Below are positions 41,786 to 46,726 of a DNA stretch of 46,726 bases, piece by piece; the stretch's first letter is position 1, and each line of letters opens with the position of its first letter. The translations under genes were made by a program, and so were the position numbers. Source of the DNA: Mastigamoeba balamuthi (taxonomy: Eukaryota; Evosea; Mastigamoebida; Mastigamoebidae); assembly GCA_902651635.1 (NCBI GenBank), contig CACRSC010001924.1:1-46726 (forward strand). Direction: 5' to 3'. The notes below the pieces were generated by a model. The model did no database searches. It was not told where the DNA came from and saw only the letters and a program-made list of their open reading frames with translations.

Positions 41786-44700
41786 TCAGCTGATGTAGCC
41801 CTGGACGTTGGCGCGCGCAAACAGCACGAGGAAGCGCGTGCCGGGGCACGGGCTGAGCAGGTTGAGCGTCTCGCGCTCGCCCGCGACGAGGTCCTGCAGC
41901 GTGCGGTACGTGTTGCCGCCGACGACAAAGAGGTTCTGGCCCGCGCTGTGCGCGATGCGCTGGTGCGAGATGGACCCGAACATCGAGACCTTGGAGATGG
42001 TGAAGGCGCCCGGCTCGCTCGAGCTGAAACGCACGAGGAAAGTGCCCTCGGGCTTGTACATCAGGCGGCTCTCCGCGTCCTCTGTCGTGATATCGCCGTG
42101 GAACCAGCTCTGCTGTAGCAATTCCCGGATCTGATACGGCCTCGCGGTGTCAGTGGTTCGAATCACGAGGTGCGCCCCCCGGCTGCTGGGGCTGAATGGC
42201 GTGGGGTTAGTTACCTTGTGCGGGATGATCTGGGACTCGGTGGCCCAGTCGCCAAACCACGCGACAATGTTCCCGAACTGTTCCATCGACACAAGTTCTT
42301 GCTGGTCTGCGTTGGCCACCGCTTTCTGTGGCGCGTCTGATTGATTCGCAAAACCCGGCAGTCAGAAAACACAGCGTTAGTAATACATAAATTTTGTCCT
42401 TCACTCTTTAGTCTGGCCTTCAATCTACTGGGCATGCACGCAAGGTCCTTCGAGCAAAGCACAGAGCTATTTTCAGTAACTACAGCCATCACAACGTGAA
42501 CTTAAGCAATCGGAGCAAAGCCAAGCGAGCCACCGCAATCAACAAAAAACACCGAAGCAGAGACCGCGCAAAAAAAAACCAGTGACAGAGAAAACGACCG
42601 ACTACTCACTGCTGACGAGCAGGGCTTTGAGGCACTTGAAGTTGATCTCCGCGTTGGAGTCCGCAATCGCCTGTGGTTGGTACACGAGCAGGTCGTAGGC
42701 GAACGCCCTCTCGGGGACGAGCTTGCACGCCACCGCATACGCGTTGACAAACTCGCGCCATGTGACCTGCTCCTTGGTCCCGAACTGCCCTTTCCAGAAC
42801 ACCCTCGCGGCCTCATCGTGTATCGACAGGTCGAGGATGACCTCGTCGATCAGCGTCACTATTTGCGAGAACGACGGCCTCTGCGTGGGGTTCTGGTGCC
42901 AACACCGCCTGGAGAGCGCAGGCAACGCGTTAGGACGCCGCTGCACTGCTCCCCGGTCGCGCGCGGTGGTCTGGCAACGCCGCAGACACGGTGGGGAGGG
43001 AGGGGGAGGGGGGGCGGCTGCTCGCAGATCGACCGCAGGGGAAACAGCAACGGCAGTCACGGCCGGTTGGCTACAGCGGCAAGTGCGACAGCCAGCGGGG
43101 GGACGCGCGAGTGACAGCGAGGATGGACACTCACCGTATTAGAGTGGCCAGCTTGGGGTTGGTGTCTGGGGACATCGGTGGTCGGATGTTTCGCTTGCAG
43201 ATGTCTCGTATGAAGACTGCGCTCGCCACGCAGGCACGAGAAAGAGAGCAGACTGAGCCCTCTGCTCGGCGAGCACAGAACGGACAGGGGCGGAGGGAGA
43301 GGGAGAGGGGGGAGAGGACGCACTCGAGAGGTTGTCGTACTCGGCGAATATGTCCTCTCGCGTGAGCATCTGCCAGAGCACGAGGCCGAAGCTGTAGACG
43401 TCTGCCCTCTCGTCAAACTCGTGGCCCATGAGGATCTCCGGCGCCATCCACAGCGGCGTCTGCGCGGTGCCGCTCCCCCTTGAGCGCGTGCTGGCCTCCC
43501 TACCCCCTGTCCCCCCCAGGTCTGCGCACCCCCTTGGCCCCGTCGGCGCTGTCCATGAGGCCCACGCCGCGCGCCTTGATCTGCGAGAGCCCAAAGTCGC
43601 AGACCTTCACGTGGAAGTGCTGGTCGACCAGCAGGTTGCTCGTCTGCATCAGCGGTAGCAGTCAGCAGTCAGCGAGCACCGCGGAAACGGGGAAGCCGCT
43701 GACTCAGTGGCAGCCCGGAACCCAGAGAGATAAGAAAGAAGAGAGAAGAGAGAGAGAGGAGAGAAGAGGACGGGCCTTGAGGTCCCTGTGGACGATGACG
43801 GGGTTGCTGCCGTGCAGCCAGAGCATGCCCAGGGCCGCGTCGCGGGCCATGCGCATGCGCAGCAGCAGCGTCAGCGGCACCTGCTGGTCCATCAGCAGCG
43901 TCTCCACGTCCTTCTGCTCGCGTACAGGAGGGGGGAGAGAGGGAGAGAGGGAGAGAGAGAAGACGTGAGGCCCTCTGCAGCAGCAGCAGAGATGCAGCCC
44001 AGCAGCCCAGGACGCACGACGAGCAGCTCGTTGCAGATCATGAGCTTGCCGGGCGTCGACGTGCAGGCGCCCATGAAGAGCGAGACGTTGGGGTGCGAGA
44101 TCTTGCTGCTCGGTACGGGGAGGTGGGGTGGAGTGGGATGGGATGGGACGGGGTTAGCGGGCGGTGCTTTTTATTATGCGGTCACAAGTCCCCGCTGTGT
44201 GCCACCGGTGCTGCGAAGAGTCGCTGCTGGGCGCACCTCATGATCTCCACCTCCTTGCGGAACGCCGACAGCGTCTGCTCGTCAAACTGCTTGAACAGCA
44301 CCTTGACCTGCACGCACGTCAGCCCCCGCGTGAGTGGAGAGCACCGCATGCAGCAGCAGACGGGCAGCTGCAGAGCAGAGGGCAGCAGCACAGCGCCCCT
44401 CCCGAGAAAAACAACAGAAAACAGGGAACAATTGTCCCTGAGCGCAGCCGCGAGGGTGCGTGGGGAGGGGGGGTGACTCACGGCCACGTCCTTCTGGCGG
44501 CACCGGCCCCTGTAGACCGTCCCGAACGCTCCTGCGCGAGGCGGAGGCGCCACAGAGGAGCGAAACCCCCCCGCAAGACGCGGTGAGATTCAAAAGCCTC
44601 ACCGTCTCTCAGAGGGGGAGCGAGTTCTGGAAAAAACGCTGCATGCGCATCGCGGCGCACCGTCTCCGATCACGTGCTCGAGCGATATCTCGTCGGGGTC

Positions 44701-44872
44701 GATCTCCGGGGGTCCCTGCCCCGTCGCCTGCGCGCGGGGCGTGTCAGGTGCGCAGGTGCGGACCCGCCGCGGGGGCCCAGAGCGCTGCGCAGGCGCCGGG
44801 CGCGCCCCGGGGCGCTCGGGACCGGTGGGCGGGGCCGCGCACCGCGGGAATCGCGGGTGAGGTGGACTCCAT
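41786..44872 (-). CDS. SHK-type protein kinase with C-terminal SH2 domain
   Basis: The order kinase then SH2 matches the Dictyostelium SHK family: tyrosine-kinase-like or dual-specificity enzymes with phosphotyrosine-binding tails. The ATG at 44872 gives MESTSPAIPA, spliced to PPEIDPDEISLEHVIGDG. The kinase spans many short exons: AFGTVYRGRCRQKDVA, VKVLFKQ with the ATP lysine, SHPNVSLFMGA, VIVHRDLK, TSNLLVDQHFHVKVCDFGLS, WMAPEILMGHEFDERADVYS and RRCWHQNPTQRPSFSQIV. A helical linker follows (VTWREFVNAYAVACKLVPER). The SH2 domain near the end contains SWFHGDITTEDAESRL and GTFLVRFSSSEPGAFTISKV, with the FLVR arginine. The stop is at 41786. All catalytic motifs are intact. One intron after HRDLK appears to start with GC rather than GT. 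Many introns hold GA/CT-rich tracts. Confidence 0.92.
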
Positions 44873-45211
44873 GGGGACGTCGTGCGGCTGTGCGGCCTCC
44901 GTCTTCGCGGCTTTTGCGTTTGCGGTTGCCAGAGATATTTTTCCCGATTACACGGCAAAAAGCGGGGGGCGATATCTGGATCCAAACGGTCCAAGCGTCC
45001 AGGCCGGCAGCGGCGCACGGGTCGAGGCCCCGCGGGGGAAAAAAGATATCCAGCGCCCACTTTGTCCGTTGTGGGAGTCAGTTGATTCGGGGGTGCACCT
45101 TCAGGTGACGTGTGGGCGGGAGAATCTGCATTTCCCGCAGATATAAATCAATTTCGGTTTATTCTGGTAACCGCCTCGCACAGTTGGAGTTGCACGCAAA
45201 GTACGCACCGG
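44873..45211. promoter_or_regulatory. Divergent promoter region of SHK kinase and BAR-like gene
   Basis: The two genes diverge across about 340 nt. Three GATATT or GATATC motifs lie at about 44,933, 44,971 and 45,046, together with GCAGATATAAATC near 45,139. Function is inferred from position. Confidence 0.45.
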
Positions 45212-46104
45212 ATGCAGACCGCCGCAGACCAGCGCCGAATCCACGAGCTGACCGTCCACATCATGGTGGTGCGCCTGGCCCGTGGGGGCGCCTCTCCCAA
45301 TCACTCCCAGCCAGTAGTCCCCGCAATACCCGAACTCCGCTTCTCAAAAAAAACCGGTGGTGCAAACAGGGCATGAAGCGGAGCTCCAAGCTCATGATGG
45401 AGCTCTCGCGCGTGGCCCAGCAGTACGCGCAGCTGCACAACTGTACGTCCTATGAGGCGCAGAGGCTGGGGGGCTGAGGGAGAGCGGGGCCGAGTCAATT
45501 GGGGGGGCAGGGCAACTCTCGCTGCGGGCAGGGAGAGGCTCTCTCAGTGCACCCCCCGCCAAGCCCAGACGGGCAACTCAGAAAGCGAACCCCACCGCGC
45601 ACGAACGCGCGCACACCCTCCCACGTGCAGCACTGAGCGAGACGGGGCTGCTGCTGGCGAGCCTCATCGGGAGCGTGGCACACGCGCAGGGGCAGGCCGA
45701 CCTCGGTGCGCTGCTCTCCGCTGGTTTTTTGTGCGCGTGTGTTTTGAAGTGGAAAAAAAAACAAACAGGAAAATTAAGTCCGAAGAGAGCACAGAGTCTC
45801 ACGGTCTCGCCTGCCCCCCGCGCGCCCGCGCCCGCATCGCCCGCGACACAGAGCAGGGGATACTGTCCGTCGCGGAGGCCGTGCGGATGATCGAGCGGAC
45901 TCGGCAGAAATGCGTGAGCGGCACACAGAGACGCCAGCAGCAGCGCACAACTTGACAACCGTCGCACTCGCCTCATGCGGCCTCTGCTGCACTCCAATTC
46001 CCCCTTGTCGCGCCACCGCTCCCCTCCCGCAGGCCAAGACCGTTCTCAACAACTTCGTGGCGCCCATCGTCAAGCAGGACGAGGATCAGAAGCGCGAGAT
46101 CCCT
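45212..46104 (+). CDS. Helical protein of unknown family, possibly BAR-like (3' end unclear)
   Basis: Five short exons can be chained in the plus strand: ATG 45212 MQTAADQRRIHELTVHIM; then MKRSSKLMMELSRVAQQYAQ; then ALSETGLLLASLIGSVAHAQ after a CCACGTGCAG acceptor; then EQGILSVAEAVRMIERTRQK after GACACAG; then AKTVLNNFVAPIVKQDEDQK after CTCCCGCAG, to a CCT/GTGCGC donor at 46105. The helical pattern, with an ALSETG...LL helix and a later KTVLNNFVAPI block, recalls BAR/F-BAR dimer helices, but that is a weak inference. Downstream exons are not identified, because a kinase fragment occupies the opposite strand. The gene may continue beyond the window. Confidence 0.45.
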
Positions 46105-46130
46105 GTGCGCAGCCGATGGGGGTGTGGGGG

Positions 46131-46196
46131 GGAAAGAGAAAGAGAGAGAGAGGGAGAGAGAGAGAGAGAGGGAGAGAGAGAAGAGAGAAGAGAGGG
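46131..46196. repeat. GA-rich simple repeat
   Basis: A run of AG/GA dinucleotides with few interruptions. On the minus strand it is the CT-rich tract following the last kinase-fragment exon. Similar shorter tracts occur in kinase introns at about 43,730-43,770 and 43,929-43,962. Confidence 0.8.
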
Positions 46197-46215
46197 GGGA
46201 TGTCTCCGCGCGTAC

Positions 46216-46580
46216 GAGGACAGAGAACACGCGGATGATGTTGGGGTGCGAGAGGCGCATCGAGATGCCCACCTCCTGCGGCGGGTACTTGGCGCTCTTG
46301 CCCTTGTGCGCGCCCACGTTCAGCAGCTTCACGCACACGTCCATCCCCAGCACCTCCCGCCTCGCCTTGAACACCTGCGCGCGCGCGCGGGCAAGGGGAG
46401 CCCCCCCGCGGCCGTCACGGGCGGGACTGGCGGCGGCGGTGGTGGGGATGGGGGGGCGCGTGCGCTGCTGAGGCCGAGCTGGTTGGCAGAGACGAGCGAA
46501 ACAACAGAGTAGCCATTGCGGCGGAGTGTGTCGAAGAGGCGCTGCTCCCACGCGGGGCGGGACTCGATGCTGTTCGCCAT
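46216..46580 (-). pseudogene. Protein kinase N-lobe fragment
   Basis: The ATG at 46580 gives MANSIESRPAWEQRLFDTLR and NGYSVVSLVSANQLGLS. After an intron ending GCGCGCAG comes VFKARREVLGMDVCVKLLNV, a typical kinase beta-2/beta-3 region with the VAIK-type lysine. The alphaC segment PPQEVGISMRLSHPNIIRVF then matches kinase subdomains III-IV. The usual glycine-rich loop is not recognisable. After a CTC/GTACGC donor (exon end 46216) no C-lobe (HRD, DFG or APE) is found on this strand, and the space is taken by plus-strand exons. The most acceptable exon after a CGCACAG acceptor stops within about 10 codons. It is likely a truncated gene or remnant. Confidence 0.55.
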
Positions 46581-46726
46581 CACCGGAGCTCTCTCCGCGG
46601 GAAACAAATAACGTGGGGGGATCTCTCTACAGATTTTGCGCGGCACATATCCCAAAGATCATGATATGACTGTGATTCCAAATCTTTTAGCACGTCGAAT
46701 CACGCCCCGGTCACCACGCCGTGGCC

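Noticed and set aside
42150-42175. GGTTCGAATC, a tRNA B-box-like string
   Set aside because: It lies within the SH2-domain coding region of the kinase, and no cloverleaf or A-box is found at the right distance. The similar GGTTCGATTCC near 13,100 is also inside a coding frame.

Overview
The window is eukaryotic nuclear DNA. Apart from one AT-rich stretch near the left end it is strongly GC-rich. Genes are split by short introns (about 38-150 nt) with pyrimidine-tract/CAG acceptors and a recurring 5' splice site of the form GT-R-C-G. The gene set is protist-like and most suggestive of an amoebozoan: an SH2-domain kinase of the Dictyostelium SHK type, a multidomain RhoGAP, a receptor-like cyclic-nucleotide phosphodiesterase, GPI-type surface esterases, an NADPH-oxidase-like flavocytochrome, Trm5, PEMT and histone H2A. 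I cannot name the species. No prokaryotic, CRISPR or plasmid features are present.

Layout. 1-226: start of a lysine-rich protein (minus strand, runs off the edge). About 440-3,600: AT-rich, almost gene-free stretch unlike the rest. 3,625-7,825: three tandem plus-strand copies of one three-exon gene of unknown function. 8,500-9,030: degenerate minisatellite. 9,087-14,654 (minus): PH/RhoGAP/WD40-like/C1 protein, with an upstream low-complexity reading frame that is probably its N-terminal half; one of its introns carries a tandem duplication of about 212 bp with an N at the junction. 14,990-15,996 (minus): phosphatidylethanolamine N-methyltransferase. 16,485-16,682 (minus): small basic protein. 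16,892-18,558 (plus): Trm5. 19,649-23,783 (plus): sushi-like, DOMON, DOMON, ferric reductase/NOX fusion. 24,353-27,380 (plus): Cache-like ectodomain, membrane helix, PDE catalytic domain. 27,539-37,177 (minus): three paralogous secreted carboxylesterases (one with a frameshift) and, between the second and third, an LRR plus sushi-like repeat surface protein. 37,910-38,591 (minus): Ser/Pro-rich protein. 39,248-39,974 (minus): histone H2A with an H1-like tail. 40,354-41,390 (plus): F-box protein. 41,786-44,872 (minus): SHK-type kinase. 45,212-46,104 (plus): helical, possibly BAR-like protein. 46,216-46,580 (minus): protein kinase N-lobe without a visible C-lobe.

Themes. From 19.6 to 37.2 kb the window is dominated by cell-surface or secreted products: an oxidase with an adhesive ectodomain, a sensor-phosphodiesterase, GPI-tailed esterases and an LRR/sushi-like protein. 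The same Cys-rich module with a GWG(N/T)C core occurs in both the oxidase and the LRR protein. The flanks carry intracellular signalling (RhoGAP, SH2 kinase, F-box) and housekeeping genes. Exon boundaries were placed by eye from frame continuity and splice motifs, so gene ends are firmer than internal junctions.
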